64,000 nucleotides of DNA from Actinoplanes oblitus (GCF_030252345.1 NZ_CP126980.1:186001-250000), one strand, 5' to 3'; shown: positions 21,761-31,191, counted from the first letter of the stretch. Numbers and translations: made by a program. The notes: generated from the sequence alone by a model not told the origin.

Positions 21761-22752
21761 TGGCGAATGTGTCCGACCAGCTCATGGCGCTGGCTGTGCT
21801 GGCCTACCTGGCCGCCATGGTCTGTTACGCGGGGGAGTACGCGTTCGGCCGCCGCAGCCGGATCGGCAAGGCGGCGGTCCGCCCGGCCCGGCAGCTGGTG
21901 GGCGCCGGCGCGCCGGCCGGCGACGAGCCGGTCACCGAGGTCCCGTCCGACCCGCCGGTCACCTCCGACTCGCCGGTCAAGCCGGGGCGCGGCGAGATCG
22001 TCGGCCGGATCGCCGTGGTGCTCAACGTCGTCGCCCTTGCCCTGCACCTGGGCACCCTGGTCACCCGCGGAATCGCCGCCGACCGGATGCCGTGGGGCAA
22101 CATGTACGAGTACATCCTCTCGGCCACCTTCGTCGGCTCGACGGTCTTCATGGCGGTGCTGCTGCGCCGCCCGGCCCTGCGGCACCTCGGCCTGTTCTCC
22201 TCGCTGGCCCTGGTGATGCTGCTCGGCGCGGCCGCGCTGATCGCCTACACCCCGGTCGGCCCGCTGGTCCCGGCCCTGCACTCGTACTGGTTCATCTTCC
22301 ACGTCTCGACGATCATCATCTCGTCCGGCATCTTCCTGATCGGTGCGGTGCCGGCCGCCATGTTCCTCGTCAAAAACGGCTATGACCAGGGCAAGCGCAG
22401 CTTCCCCTTCACCCTCGGCAAGCGGGTGCCGACCTCGGCGACAGCTCTGGAGCGGCTCACCTTCCGGCTGCACGCGTTCGCCTTCCCGCTGTTCACCTTC
22501 GGCGCGCTGATCGCCGGGCCGCTGTGGGCCGAGGCGTCCTGGGGGCGTTACTGGGGCTGGGACCCGAAAGAGGTCTGGGCGTTCATCTCCTGGATCGTCT
22601 ACGCGGCCTACCTGCACGCCCGCGCGACGCCGAGCGTGAAGCGGACGGTGGCGACGTGGATCGCCCTGCTCGGCTTCGTGACGATGCTGATGAACCTCTT
22701 CGGCGTCAACCTGTTCTTCGAAGGCCTCCACAGCTATGCCAATGCGGGTTGA
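21760..22752 (+). CDS. ccsB: Cytochrome c biogenesis protein CcsB (ResC)
   Basis: 330 residues with eight predicted membrane segments. The heme-handling WWD-type motif is WGRYWGWDPKEVWAFISW in the C-terminal half, and conserved histidines flank it (PALHSYWFIFHVS; RLHAFAFP). It is the ResC/CcsB partner of ResB. It ends the operon that begins with hemL; an inverted repeat at 22938-22978 may terminate transcription. Confidence 0.95.
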   Translation: MANVSDQLMALAVLAYLAAMVCYAGEYAFGRRSRIGKAAVRPARQLVGAGAPAGDEPVTEVPSDPPVTSDSPVKPGRGEIVGRIAVVLNVVALALHLGTLVTRGIAADRMPWGNMYEYILSATFVGSTVFMAVLLRRPALRHLGLFSSLALVMLLGAAALIAYTPVGPLVPALHSYWFIFHVSTIIISSGIFLIGAVPAAMFLVKNGYDQGKRSFPFTLGKRVPTSATALERLTFRLHAFAFPLFTFGALIAGPLWAEASWGRYWGWDPKEVWAFISWIVYAAYLHARATPSVKRTVATWIALLGFVTMLMNLFGVNLFFEGLHSYANAG

Positions 22753-22774
22753 TCGCTGACGCCGGTAGGACCCC

Positions 22775-22788
22775 ATAAAGATCTTTAT
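22775..22788. repeat. 14-bp perfect AT-rich palindrome downstream of ccsB
   Basis: ATAAAGATCTTTAT is a perfect palindrome with only two G/C base pairs in a strongly GC-rich region, 22 bp after the ccsB stop. With no loop it would fold poorly as RNA, so a DNA-binding site or chance are the alternatives. Function unknown. Confidence 0.5.
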
Positions 22789-22937
22789 TTACGCAGGTCC
22801 GCGGGGGTGCGGATCGCATGCTCCCGCGCGGGCCGGGCGGGCTGATCTGGCCGCTGCGCGTCCATGGCGATCAGCCCACCCTGCACTGCCCGTGGGTGGT
22901 TCCGGAGATCAAAACCCCGCTCCACCCCGCTTTGTCC

Positions 22938-22978
22938 CGCGAAACGCTGCCTCCTCACCGGTCACCAGGCGTTTCGCG
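22938..22978. terminator. Inverted repeat between convergent genes, likely bidirectional terminator
   Basis: Perfect 10-bp arms CGCGAAACGC (22938-22947) and GCGTTTCGCG (22969-22978) flank a 21-nt loop that itself contains the palindrome TGACCGGTGA. It lies between ccsB and the convergent secreted-protein gene. The rest of the 246-bp gap holds no gene I can support. Confidence 0.55.
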
Positions 22979-22998
22979 CGCGGAGCGAAGCGGAGCAA

Positions 22999-23865
22999 TC
23001 AAACACAGTCGCCGGCGGTCCAGGTGTCGTAGCGGGTGGTCCAGTCGAGGCAGAAGCCGCCGCTGCGCTGCTGCTGGCCGGGGGTGACGCCGGTCAGCGT
23101 GGGCACGTCCTCGCGCCAGAAGCGGGGCGGGCCGCCGTCGGGTGGGCGCAGCTGGACGTTGTCCACCTTGACCGAGGGGACGTCGATGCGGCCGGGCTTC
23201 TTGTCGTCGACGTGCACCTCGACGTACTGCTCGACGGAGGCGGAGGTGCCGATCGGCAGTTTCTGGGCGGTCAGCAGGTTCCAGCGGTCGTTCCACCACA
23301 GCCAGGCCTGCCACATCCCACCGGCGTCGGTGTGCACGTCCAGCCACACCGTGTCGCCCGGCCGCACCTGGTACTGGTCGTAGAACTGCCAGGACCGGGT
23401 GTTCGTGTTGTACGTGTAGATGTGCGGCTGCCCCGGCGACCGCCACCCGGTCTCCGCCCACCCGGCCTCCAGCCACGCGATGCCACCCTTGCCCAGGTCC
23501 CGCTTGACCATGAAGCGGCCGGCGATGAAGTCGTACGTGCCGGGCCGGATGGAGCCGTCCACCACGGCGAACCGGCCGGAGACCCCACTCCACTCGGTAG
23601 CGGTGGCGGCGCCCAGGTGGTGATAGCCACTCGGGGTGAACCCGGGCGGCTTGACCTGGCGTACCGAAGACTCGAGAACCGCGGCCCGGCAGGCGCCGCG
23701 AGCCGACAGCGAAGCCCGCACCGGAGGTGGCCGGCGGGAGGCCGGTCCGGGAGAGCCGCAGGCCGGCAGCCGATCCGCGCGCGCGGAGACGGCCGGCGCG
23801 GCGATCGCGACCCCGGCCAGCAGCCCGAGCAGAGCCCACCACCTGATCACGTTCCGCCGCTTCAC
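22999..23865 (-). CDS. Secreted protein of unknown function
   Basis: 288 residues. The N-terminus MKRRNVIRWW, then a hydrophobic stretch and AVSARAD, forms a signal peptide with likely cleavage near residue 30. The mature protein is rich in Trp, Tyr and Gly, with blocks such as GRFMVKRDLGKGGIAWLEAGW and PGDTVWLDVHTDAGGMWQAWLWWNDRW. These suggest a beta-sheet, perhaps wall- or carbohydrate-binding fold. Two cysteines near the C-terminus (GGFCLDW, AGDCV) may form a disulfide. I do not recognise the family. It is divergent from the UbiD gene, with 81 bp between the starts. Confidence 0.75.
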   Translation of the reverse strand: MKRRNVIRWWALLGLLAGVAIAAPAVSARADRLPACGSPGPASRRPPPVRASLSARGACRAAVLESSVRQVKPPGFTPSGYHHLGAATATEWSGVSGRFAVVDGSIRPGTYDFIAGRFMVKRDLGKGGIAWLEAGWAETGWRSPGQPHIYTYNTNTRSWQFYDQYQVRPGDTVWLDVHTDAGGMWQAWLWWNDRWNLLTAQKLPIGTSASVEQYVEVHVDDKKPGRIDVPSVKVDNVQLRPPDGGPPRFWREDVPTLTGVTPGQQQRSGGFCLDWTTRYDTWTAGDCV

Positions 23866-23946
23866 GTCCTCCTCAACGTGAGGCGCAGATCAAGAGTGAC
23901 GGACCTGAACTCCGGAATAAGCCGGTGCGGTGCCAGACTGTGGGTC

Positions 23947-25407
23947 ATGGCGTCTCGTGGGTTTCCCTATGCCGATCTGCAGAGCTTCCTCGCCGCCCTG
24001 GAGTCCGCCGGTGAGCTGCGCCGGATCACCGTTCCGGTGGATCCGACGCTGGAGATCAGCGAGGTGGTGACCCGCACGGTCCGGGCCGGTGGGCCGGCCC
24101 TGCTCTTCGAGAAGCCGACGCGCGGTGAGATGCCGGTGGCGATCAACCTGTTCGGCACCGAGAAGCGGATGGCGATGGCGCTCGGCGTCGGGTCGCTGGA
24201 CGAGGTCGGTGACCGGATCGGCGAGCTGGCCAGGCCGGAGTTGCCGGTCGGCTGGGCCGGGATCCGCGAGGGCATCGCCAAGGTGCTGCAGCTCAAGTCG
24301 GTGCCGCCGAAAAAGGTCAAGGTCGCGCCCTGCCAGGAGATCGTGCTCAAGGGCGACCAGGTCGATCTGAACAAGCTTCCCGGGCTGCAGGTCTGGCCCG
24401 GCGACGGCGGCATCTTCCACAACTTCGGGCTGACCCACACCAAGCACCCGGAGACCGGCAAGCGCAATCTGGGCCTGTACCGCCTGCAGCAGCACTCGAG
24501 GAACACGCTCGGCATGCACTGGCAGATCCACAAGGACTCGACGGCGCACCACGCGGTCGCCGAGCGGCTCGGGCAGCGCCTGCCGGTGGCGATCGCGATC
24601 GGCGCCGACCCGGTGGTCTGTTACGCGGCCAGCGCGCCACTGCCCGGCGACATCGACGAGTACCTGTTTGCCGGGTTCCTGCGCGGCGAGCGGGTGGAGA
24701 TGGTGGACTGCCTGACCGTGCCGCTGCAGGTCCCGGCGAACGCGCAGGTGATCCTCGAGGGTTACCTGGAGCCGGGGGAGCGGCACCCGGAGGGCCCGTT
24801 CGGCGACCACACCGGCTACTACACGCCCGTCGAGCCGTTCCCGGTGCTGCACATCGAGTGCATGACCATGCGCAAGGACCCGGTCTACCACTCGATCGTC
24901 ACGTCCCAGCCGCCGCAGGAGGACCACGGCCTGGGCAAGGCCACCGAGCGGATCTTCCTGCCGCTGGCCAAGATCCTGATCCCGGACATCGTCGACTACG
25001 ACATGCCGGCCGCCGGCGTCTTCCACAACTGCCTGATCGTGTCGATCCGCAAGCGCTACCCGAAGCACGCGCAGAAGGTGATGAACGCGATCTGGGGCGC
25101 GCACCTGCTGTCGCTGACCAAGCTGATCGTGGTGGTCGACGAGGACTGCGACGTGCACGACTACAACGAGGTCGCGTTCCGCGCGTTCGGCAACGTCGAC
25201 TACGCCCGCGACCTGCTGCTCACCGAGGGGCCGGTGGACCACCTGGACCACTCGTCGTACCAGCAGTTCTGGGGTGGCAAGGCGGGCGTCGACGCCACCC
25301 GTAAGCTGCCCGCCGAGGGCTACACCCGGGGCTGGCCGGAGGAGATGGTGATGTCGCCGGAGGTCGTCTCCCTGGTCGACAAGCGGTGGAAGGAATACGG
25401 GCTGTGA
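23947..25407 (+). CDS. mqnL: UbiD-family decarboxylase for menaquinone synthesis
   Basis: 486 residues from the ATG at 23947. UbiD family blocks include GDGGIFHNFGLTHTKHPETGKRNLGLYR, where prFMN, metal and substrate ligands lie, and EGPFGDHTGYYTP with the catalytic Glu-Asp network. In the futalosine pathway this enzyme removes the carboxylate from prenylated dihydroxynaphthoate using prenylated FMN. The pathway role rests on context: the stop overlaps the start of a UbiA prenyltransferase by 4 bp, a UbiX gene follows, and mqnA, mqnE and mqnC are in the same window. The symbol follows the Streptomyces scheme as I recall it. Confidence 0.9.
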   Translation: MASRGFPYADLQSFLAALESAGELRRITVPVDPTLEISEVVTRTVRAGGPALLFEKPTRGEMPVAINLFGTEKRMAMALGVGSLDEVGDRIGELARPELPVGWAGIREGIAKVLQLKSVPPKKVKVAPCQEIVLKGDQVDLNKLPGLQVWPGDGGIFHNFGLTHTKHPETGKRNLGLYRLQQHSRNTLGMHWQIHKDSTAHHAVAERLGQRLPVAIAIGADPVVCYAASAPLPGDIDEYLFAGFLRGERVEMVDCLTVPLQVPANAQVILEGYLEPGERHPEGPFGDHTGYYTPVEPFPVLHIECMTMRKDPVYHSIVTSQPPQEDHGLGKATERIFLPLAKILIPDIVDYDMPAAGVFHNCLIVSIRKRYPKHAQKVMNAIWGAHLLSLTKLIVVVDEDCDVHDYNEVAFRAFGNVDYARDLLLTEGPVDHLDHSSYQQFWGGKAGVDATRKLPAEGYTRGWPEEMVMSPEVVSLVDKRWKEYGL

Positions 25408-26369
25408 CGGCTTTGGAAGCACCTCCTGGCAAGATCAAAGCCTTCCTGCGGCTGGTGGCGATCGAGCACTCGGTCTTCGCGCTGCCGTTCGCCTACCTGT
25501 CCGCGCTGGTCGCGACGGCGCAGCCGGTCGACCTGACCGGGCTGGAGCCGGACGCCGACGGGTACTACTCGACCGGCATCCACTGGGTCGACCTGCTGCT
25601 GGTGACGGTCGCCATGGTGTCGGGACGGACGTTCGCGATGGCGGCGAACCGGATCCTGGACCGCAAGATCGACGCGCTCAACCCGCGTACCCAGAACCGC
25701 GAGCTGGTCACCGGCGCGGTGAGCCTGCGTACCGCCTGGACCGGTGCGCTGATCTCGCTGGTGCTGCTGGTCGTCGCGGCCGGCCTGCTGAACCCGCTCT
25801 GCCTGGCGCTCTCCCCGCTCGCGGTGATCCCGCTGGTGATCTACCCGTACGCCAAGCGGTTCACCAACTTCCCGCACTACGTGCTGGCGCTGGCCCAGGC
25901 GGTCGCCCCGGTCGGCGCCTGGCTGGCGATGACCGGCACGTTCCACGGCTCCGGCCCGGCCTGGGTGCTGGGCGTCGCGGTCGGCCTGTGGATCGGCGGG
26001 TTCGACATCATCTACGCCTGCCAGGACGTGGAGATCGACCGGAAGATCGGGGTGCACTCGACGCCGGCCCGGTTCGGCGTGCGTACCGCGCTGCACATCT
26101 CGACCGCCACGCACATCGTCACGTTCGCGCTCTTCGTCTGGTTCGGTCAGCTGGTCGAGCTCAGCTGGTTCTGGTGGATCGGCCTGGCCCTGACCGCGGT
26201 GGCCTTCGTCTACCAGCACGTGGTGGTCACCGCGGACGACCTCTCCAAGGTCAACCGCGCGTTCTTTACCGCGAACGGCTTCGTCGGCATCGCGCTCTTC
26301 CTGTTCGCGGTCCTCGACCTGCTCGTCGCCGGCCGGTTCACGCCCCTGGCGGCGGGTATCGGGATGTAA
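25404..26369 (+). CDS. mqnP: UbiA-family prenyltransferase (menaquinone biosynthesis)
   Basis: 321 residues from the GTG at 25404, overlapping the decarboxylase stop (GTGA). Multiple membrane helices carry the two Asp-rich motifs of UbiA enzymes: NRILDRKIDALNPRT (about residue 80) and DIIYACQDVEIDRKIG (about residue 205), which bind Mg-prenyl diphosphate. It should attach the polyprenyl tail to 1,4-dihydroxy-6-naphthoate at the membrane. A second candidate start at 25386 lies inside the upstream gene and is less likely, given the coupling. Confidence 0.92.
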   Translation: MTALEAPPGKIKAFLRLVAIEHSVFALPFAYLSALVATAQPVDLTGLEPDADGYYSTGIHWVDLLLVTVAMVSGRTFAMAANRILDRKIDALNPRTQNRELVTGAVSLRTAWTGALISLVLLVVAAGLLNPLCLALSPLAVIPLVIYPYAKRFTNFPHYVLALAQAVAPVGAWLAMTGTFHGSGPAWVLGVAVGLWIGGFDIIYACQDVEIDRKIGVHSTPARFGVRTALHISTATHIVTFALFVWFGQLVELSWFWWIGLALTAVAFVYQHVVVTADDLSKVNRAFFTANGFVGIALFLFAVLDLLVAGRFTPLAAGIGM

Positions 26370-26427
26370 CCGGATCGGCCCTCGTGCCTCCGCGCAGCTC
26401 ACCGTGGTCAAGTAGCACACTGGAGGG

Positions 26428-27045
26428 ATGCGGCAACCCTGGATCATCGGTGTCTCCGGCGCCTCCGGCACCCCCTACGCCAAGGCGGTGATCACCGGAC
26501 TGCTGGACGCCGGTGAGCCCGTCGACCTGGTCGTCTCCCGGGCCGCCCGGCTCACCCTGCTGGACGAGACCGGTGCGACGATCCGGGACGCGCACTGGAA
26601 GGACGACGTGGCAGCGTGGCTGGGGCGGGATCTCGGCGACCTGGCGTACTGGCCGGCCGGTGACCTGGCGGCCGGGCCGAGCAGCGGCTCCTATCCGGCG
26701 CGCGGGATGGCGGTGGTGCCGGCCAGCACGGCGGCGTGTGCCGGCATCGCCATCGGGCTCTCCAAGGACCTGCTGCAGCGCGCTGCCGAGGTCAACCTGA
26801 AGGAGCGGCGACGGACCGTGCTGGTGCCGAGGGAGACGCCGGTGACGCGCAGTCACCTCGAGCATCTGATCGCCCTGCTGGATGCCGGTGCGGTGGTGCT
26901 GCCGGCCAGTCCCGGTTTCTACGGGTCCGGGGCAGACGCCACCGCACAGCAACTCGTCGATTTCATTGCGGGCAAAGTGCTGGACTCGCTGGGTGTGTCA
27001 CACACCCTGATGCGGCGATGGAGCGGACGGCTCGGTGAGCGCTAG
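26428..27045 (+). CDS. ubiX: UbiX-family flavin prenyltransferase
   Basis: 205 residues. The FMN-binding IGVSGASGTPYA (residues 7-18) and the conserved VPASTAACAGIAIGLSKDLLQRAAEVNLKERRRTVLVPRETP region identify UbiX. It joins dimethylallyl phosphate to FMN to make the prFMN cofactor that UbiD-type decarboxylases need. It lies 58 bp after the prenyltransferase and serves the decarboxylase at 23947-25407 (MqnM in the Streptomyces naming). Its stop is 1 bp from the end of the convergent bldC gene. Confidence 0.94.
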   Translation: MRQPWIIGVSGASGTPYAKAVITGLLDAGEPVDLVVSRAARLTLLDETGATIRDAHWKDDVAAWLGRDLGDLAYWPAGDLAAGPSSGSYPARGMAVVPASTAACAGIAIGLSKDLLQRAAEVNLKERRRTVLVPRETPVTRSHLEHLIALLDAGAVVLPASPGFYGSGADATAQQLVDFIAGKVLDSLGVSHTLMRRWSGRLGER

Positions 27046-27046
27046 T

Positions 27047-27322
27047 TCAGCGCAGACCGTTCGGCGGGCCGTAACCCGCACCCGGGTTGGTCGGGCCGCT
27101 GTTCCGCGGCTTGTTCGCCGCGTCGTCCTCGCGCATCTCCTCGATCACGCCGTCGCCCTCAAGCAGGGCCTTGACTTCGGATTCGCGGAATCGGCGGTGT
27201 CCACCCGGAGTACGGATGCTGCCGATACGCCCGGCTGCGGCCCAACGCGTGACCGTTTTCGGATCGACGCGGAACAACGCGGCCACCTCACCCGGCGTCA
27301 GCAGACGGTCTCCAGTGTCCAC
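27047..27322 (-). CDS. bldC: BldC, MerR-like developmental regulator
   Basis: 91 residues from the GTG at 27322, preceded by GAGGAGGGGG. The winged helix-turn-helix LLTPGEVAALFRVDPKTVTRWAAAGRIGSIRTPGGHRRF is the BldC signature. BldC binds direct repeats cooperatively and times development in streptomycetes. The C-terminal tail (after residue 65) is longer than the 68-residue Streptomyces protein and is rich in Asn, Pro and Gly. The 213-bp gap to the divergent lrp gene is comparatively AT-rich and should hold both promoters. Confidence 0.95.
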   Translation of the reverse strand: MDTGDRLLTPGEVAALFRVDPKTVTRWAAAGRIGSIRTPGGHRRFRESEVKALLEGDGVIEEMREDDAANKPRNSGPTNPGAGYGPPNGLR

Positions 27323-27535
27323 AACCCCCTCCTCGGTTCTGTTTTCTGGAGCGGCCGGTGGTCACGGTGAGTGTCGGCATGCTCGATCGGGACGTAAAGC
27401 CATTAGAGCACCGCCCCTGAACCAAGTCCGTGAAATACGGAAAAAGCCCCGATTGCGACAACGATCATTATCCTGCCCCCCATTCGCCGCTACCGGGCGT
27501 GAGTGCCGACCGGCCACCCGATTAGGGTTTCAGGC

Positions 27536-27985
27536 ATGGACTCCATCGACCTCCGGCTGATCGACCTGCTCCGGGAGAACGCGCGCTCGTCGTACGCCGA
27601 GTTGGCGCGCAAGGTCGGGCTCTCCGCCCCCGCGGTGCACGAGCGAGTCGGTAAGCTCGAAGCCGCCGGGACCATCCGCGGTTACCGGGCCGACGTCGAC
27701 CACGAGGCGGTCGGCCTCGGCGTCACCGCGCTGATCGGCATCGTCGAGGACTCCGGCGCGGACACCGATGACGTGCTCACCGCGGTGCGGGCGATGCCCG
27801 AGGTGGAGAGCTGCTATTTCATGGCCGGCGTCGAGTCGTACCAGCTCATCGTCCGAGTCGGCACGATCGCGGAACTGGAGCAGTTGATTGTCCGGATCAA
27901 CCGAACCCCCGGCGTCGCCTCCACCCGCACCGGCATCGCTCTCAGCACCAAGTGGGAGAACCGTCCGCAGCCGGGTCTGGGCTGA
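27536..27985 (+). CDS. Lrp/AsnC family transcriptional regulator
   Basis: 149 residues from the ATG at 27536. The N-terminal helix-turn-helix is [40 protein letters not shown]. The C-terminal ligand-sensing RAM domain contains [22 protein letters not shown]. The following gene starts 1 bp after the stop and encodes a PLP-dependent cysteine enzyme. By analogy with Lrp proteins next to amino-acid genes, it may sense cysteine or a related amino acid and control that gene; this is inference. Confidence 0.93.
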   Translation: MDSIDLRLIDLLRENARSSYAELARKVGLSAPAVHERVGKLEAAGTIRGYRADVDHEAVGLGVTALIGIVEDSGADTDDVLTAVRAMPEVESCYFMAGVESYQLIVRVGTIAELEQLIVRINRTPGVASTRTGIALSTKWENRPQPGLG

Positions 27986-27986
27986 G

Positions 27987-29081
27987 ATGAGCCTGTCGCT
28001 GGACCGTTGCGACGACGCCGCCCGGGACTGGGCGCGCAACGCGATCGCCCTGGTCGAGGCGGATGCCAACCGCTCCGCGGACACCCACCTGCTGCCGTTC
28101 CCGCTGCCCGCCTCGTGGGGCATCGACCTCTACCTCAAGGACGAGTCGTCGCACCCGACCGGCTCGCTCAAGCACCGCCTGGCCCGCTCGCTCTTCCTGT
28201 ACGCGCTGTGCAACGGCTGGATCGGCCCGCACACCACGGTGGTCGAGGCCTCGTCCGGCTCGACAGCGGTCAGCGAGGCGTACTTCGCCCGGATGCTGGG
28301 CGTGCCGTTCATCGCGGTGATGCCGGCCGCCACCTCGCCCGAGAAGATCGCGCTGATCGAGTTCCAGGGCGGCAAGTGTCACCTGGTCGCCGATCCGACC
28401 ACGGTGGTGGCCGAGGCGCGCCGGCTCGCCGACGACCTCGGCGGCCACTTCATGGACCAGTTCACCCACGCCGAGCGGGCCACCGACTGGCGGGGCAACA
28501 ACAACATCGCCGAGTCGATCTACAGCCAGCTGTCGCTGGAACGCCACCCGATCCCGGCCTGGATCGTGGTCGGTGCCGGCACCGGCGGGACCAGCGCCAC
28601 CATCGGCCGGTACGCGCGGTACCGCCGCTTCCCCACCAAGGTCTGCGTTGTCGACCCGGAGGGCTCGGCGTTCTGGCAGGCTTATGTCGCCGCCGACTGG
28701 GAGCTGGTGACCGGCAAGGGGTCGCGGATCGAGGGGATCGGCCGGCCCCGGGTGGAGCCGTCCTTCCAGCCCGCGGTGGTCGACCGGATGATGCAGGTCC
28801 CGGACGCCGCGTCGCTCGCCGCGATGCGGGCCGGCTCGGCGGTGCTCGGGCGGCGTCTCGGCGGATCCACCGGTACCAACCTGTGGGGCGCCTTCGGGCT
28901 GATCGCCGAGATGCGGGCGGCCGGGCGCACCGGATCGGTGGTCACGCTGATCTGCGACGGCGGCGAACGCTACGCGCACACGTACTACTCCGACGACTGG
29001 GTGAGCGCCCAGGGGCTGCGGCTCGCCCCGCACGCTGCGACGATCGACACGTTCCTGCGGGATGGCACCTGGCCGGACTAG
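27987..29081 (+). CDS. PLP-dependent cysteine synthase family protein (Cds1-like)
   Basis: 364 residues from the ATG at 27987, one base after the lrp stop. It is a fold-type II PLP enzyme. The PLP lysine is in [11 protein letters not shown], the Ser/Asn substrate loop in [13 protein letters not shown], the phosphate-binding loop in [17 protein letters not shown], and the C-terminal pyridine contact near GGSTGTN. The closest described relative I know is the mycobacterial cysteine desulfhydrase Cds1, which makes H2S, pyruvate and ammonia from cysteine. Cysteine synthase activity cannot be excluded. Confidence 0.88.
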   Translation: MSLSLDRCDDAARDWARNAIALVEADANRSADTHLLPFPLPASWGIDLYLKDESSHPTGSLKHRLARSLFLYALCNGWIGPHTTVVEASSGSTAVSEAYFARMLGVPFIAVMPAATSPEKIALIEFQGGKCHLVADPTTVVAEARRLADDLGGHFMDQFTHAERATDWRGNNNIAESIYSQLSLERHPIPAWIVVGAGTGGTSATIGRYARYRRFPTKVCVVDPEGSAFWQAYVAADWELVTGKGSRIEGIGRPRVEPSFQPAVVDRMMQVPDAASLAAMRAGSAVLGRRLGGSTGTNLWGAFGLIAEMRAAGRTGSVVTLICDGGERYAHTYYSDDWVSAQGLRLAPHAATIDTFLRDGTWPD

Positions 29082-29115
29082 TCGGGCATCGACGGGGCGT
29101 GATTAGATCCGGCCC

Positions 29116-30492
29116 GTGGAAGATCCTTCGTATCCGGGTGTGCCGCCCCACTTCGTACCCGCGTATGGGCCGCAACCACCCGGGTGGCCGCCGGCGTTCG
29201 CGCCGCCGCCGGCACCGCCGAAGCGATCACACGCCACCGGGATCCTGGCGGCGCTGGCCGCCGTCCTGCTGGCCGCCGCGGCCGCCGCGGTCGTCCTGTG
29301 GCCGGATCGGGACGAGACCGCGCAGGCCGGCGACGCGTCCAGGCCGGCCCGGCCGGCGACCCCCTTCGAAATGGCCCTGGAGACCCTGCACAAGCAGGCC
29401 GACGCGCTGGTCAAGGGCGACGAGAAGGGCTGGCTGGCGCCGGTCGACCCGAAGAACAAGACGCTCGTCACCCGCTACCGCACGATGTTCACGAACCTGC
29501 GGACACTGGAGATCAGCCACGCCGAGTACCACGCCGACAAGCTGGAGGGCGGCACCGCGCGGAAGGTGGTCGCCCAGGCGGCCCTCGGCTACTGCTTCTC
29601 CGGCGTCAGCTGCCCGGCCTGGCGCAACAACTACGACGAGGGCCCGGCCAAGACGACCTACCGGCTCACCTTCACGCTGACCGGCACCGCCTGGCGGATC
29701 ACCGAGCTGAACGACGCGGCCGGCGTGGAGCACAACTACCTGCAGCCGGCCCCGTGGGACAACCGGGCACTCACCTTCGTCAAGGGCAAGCGGGTCATCG
29801 TGGCCGGCCCGCGCAGCCAGGCCAAGCGGCTCGAGCAGGTGCTCGCCCTGGCCGAGAAAGCCGCCAAGGTAACCGACAAGTACGCCGGCTACGTGAACAA
29901 CCCGCAGCGCCGATACCGCGTCTACGTCGCCGACGAGAGCGGCTGGAAGAAGTGGTACGGCGGCATCGACGAGAAGTGGGTGATCGGCTACGAGATGCCG
30001 CTCAACGCCACCGGCGGCGACATCATCCTGCGCGCCAAGGCCAGCGGCGACCAGCGGCAACTCGCCGTCACCATCCAGCACGAGCTGACCCACGTGGTCA
30101 CCCTGGCCGGCGGGCACTGGGAGAACACCGACGACCAGTGGCTCGTCGAGGGGATCGCCGAGTACGTCGGCGCGCTGCCCCGCGGTCCGCAGAACACCGG
30201 CAACCACGACGTGCTCGCCGAGTCGTTCCGCCGGCACGGCAAGCCGAAGACAATAGCGGTGCCGCCGTTGCCGGACGACGCGGACGACCTGACCGTCGCC
30301 ACGCTCTACGCGATGGGGCACTACGCGACGGCGTGCATGGCCGACAAGTTCGGTGACCAGAAGCTGATGCGGTTCACCGACCTGGTGCTGCGCGAGGCCA
30401 AGAAACCGGACGAGGCGGCGCGTACCGCGTACGGAAAGCCCTTCGCGGTCGTCGACAAAGCGTGCCTCAGCTGGATCCGCGACCGGGTGTGA
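29116..30492 (+). CDS. Membrane-anchored gluzincin-type metallopeptidase
   Basis: 458 residues from the GTG at 29116. A Pro-rich cytoplasmic N-terminus (about 37 residues) is followed by one membrane segment (GILAALAAVLLAAAAAAVVLW). The large extracytoplasmic region has an NTF2-like part (about residues 80-210) and then a peptidase domain. The zinc motif HELTH starts at His322, and the third ligand is likely the Glu of VEGIAEYVG, as in MA-clan (gluzincin) peptidases. The substrate is unknown. The last 26 bp overlap the 3' end of the convergent glycolipid-binding gene. Confidence 0.82.
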   Translation: MEDPSYPGVPPHFVPAYGPQPPGWPPAFAPPPAPPKRSHATGILAALAAVLLAAAAAAVVLWPDRDETAQAGDASRPARPATPFEMALETLHKQADALVKGDEKGWLAPVDPKNKTLVTRYRTMFTNLRTLEISHAEYHADKLEGGTARKVVAQAALGYCFSGVSCPAWRNNYDEGPAKTTYRLTFTLTGTAWRITELNDAAGVEHNYLQPAPWDNRALTFVKGKRVIVAGPRSQAKRLEQVLALAEKAAKVTDKYAGYVNNPQRRYRVYVADESGWKKWYGGIDEKWVIGYEMPLNATGGDIILRAKASGDQRQLAVTIQHELTHVVTLAGGHWENTDDQWLVEGIAEYVGALPRGPQNTGNHDVLAESFRRHGKPKTIAVPPLPDDADDLTVATLYAMGHYATACMADKFGDQKLMRFTDLVLREAKKPDEAARTAYGKPFAVVDKACLSWIRDRV

Positions 30493-31105
30493 TCCGCCGG
30501 GCCAGCCCCGGGTAATCGACAACGAAGCCGTCGTCGTCGACAGTCAGGTCGGCGGCGAAGGTCTCGCTCGCGAACCTGATCCGGCCGTCACCCAGCGGCG
30601 TGTAGATCTGGTCCGCCTGCACCACCTCCAGGCTCGGGACCAGCACCCACGCGACGCTCAGCCGGTGCGCCACCGCCTCCTGCCCGAGCAGGTTCAGCCG
30701 GCGGATCGGCAACGTGTTGGTCAGCGGCGACCCGCCCAGGTCCGCGTCGAACACGCCGTAGAGCTGATCCGGGTCCTCGATCCCGGGCAGCCCCGCCCCG
30801 GCGTGCCCGGCCGCCGTCAGGGCGCCGTCCAGATCGCCCTGCTCGGAGGTGGTCACCCGCCAGCGCCCGGCGGCCAGCTCCAGCCGCACCCCGCGCGCCC
30901 AACCGGCACCCTCGGTCCGCACGTCGAGCCGCGCTGTCGTCCAGCCGGGATCGGTCTGGATCTCGTAGTGACAGGCGTAGGCCACCGGGGCGGCGGCCAG
31001 CGCGGTGCCCTGCGCGTACAGCCCGTTCCGCGCGTCCAGCCGTACCTGTTCCGCACCCGGGACATCCCGGCGTTCCCAGAACAATCCCGCAGACAACAGC
31101 CCCAT
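30467..31105 (-). CDS. Putative glycolipid-binding domain protein
   Basis: 212 residues. The pattern VRLDARNGLYAQGTA, then YEIQTDPGWTTARLDV, then LGGSPLTNTLPIRRL resembles the Glycolipid_bind family (PF06475, structure from Pseudomonas PA1994), whose beta-sheet fold recalls LolA/LppX. The assignment is from motif memory, not a search. There is no signal peptide, so the protein should be cytosolic. The convergent overlap with the metallopeptidase gene is 26 bp. Confidence 0.72.
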   Translation of the reverse strand: MGLLSAGLFWERRDVPGAEQVRLDARNGLYAQGTALAAAPVAYACHYEIQTDPGWTTARLDVRTEGAGWARGVRLELAAGRWRVTTSEQGDLDGALTAAGHAGAGLPGIEDPDQLYGVFDADLGGSPLTNTLPIRRLNLLGQEAVAHRLSVAWVLVPSLEVVQADQIYTPLGDGRIRFASETFAADLTVDDDGFVVDYPGLARRITPGRGSS

Positions 31106-31191
31106 ACCGGCAAGCTACCCGCCTTCCGCCCGATAAAAGCATCTTCTTTTCGGTACGGCGGTGAAGTCCTGTGGATAAAGGTGTGGAAAAG

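Noticed and set aside
26991..27007. GGGTGTG-TCA-CACACCC palindrome near the end of ubiX
   Set aside because: It lies inside the coding sequence, encodes conserved-looking residues, and has no promoter nearby; probably chance.
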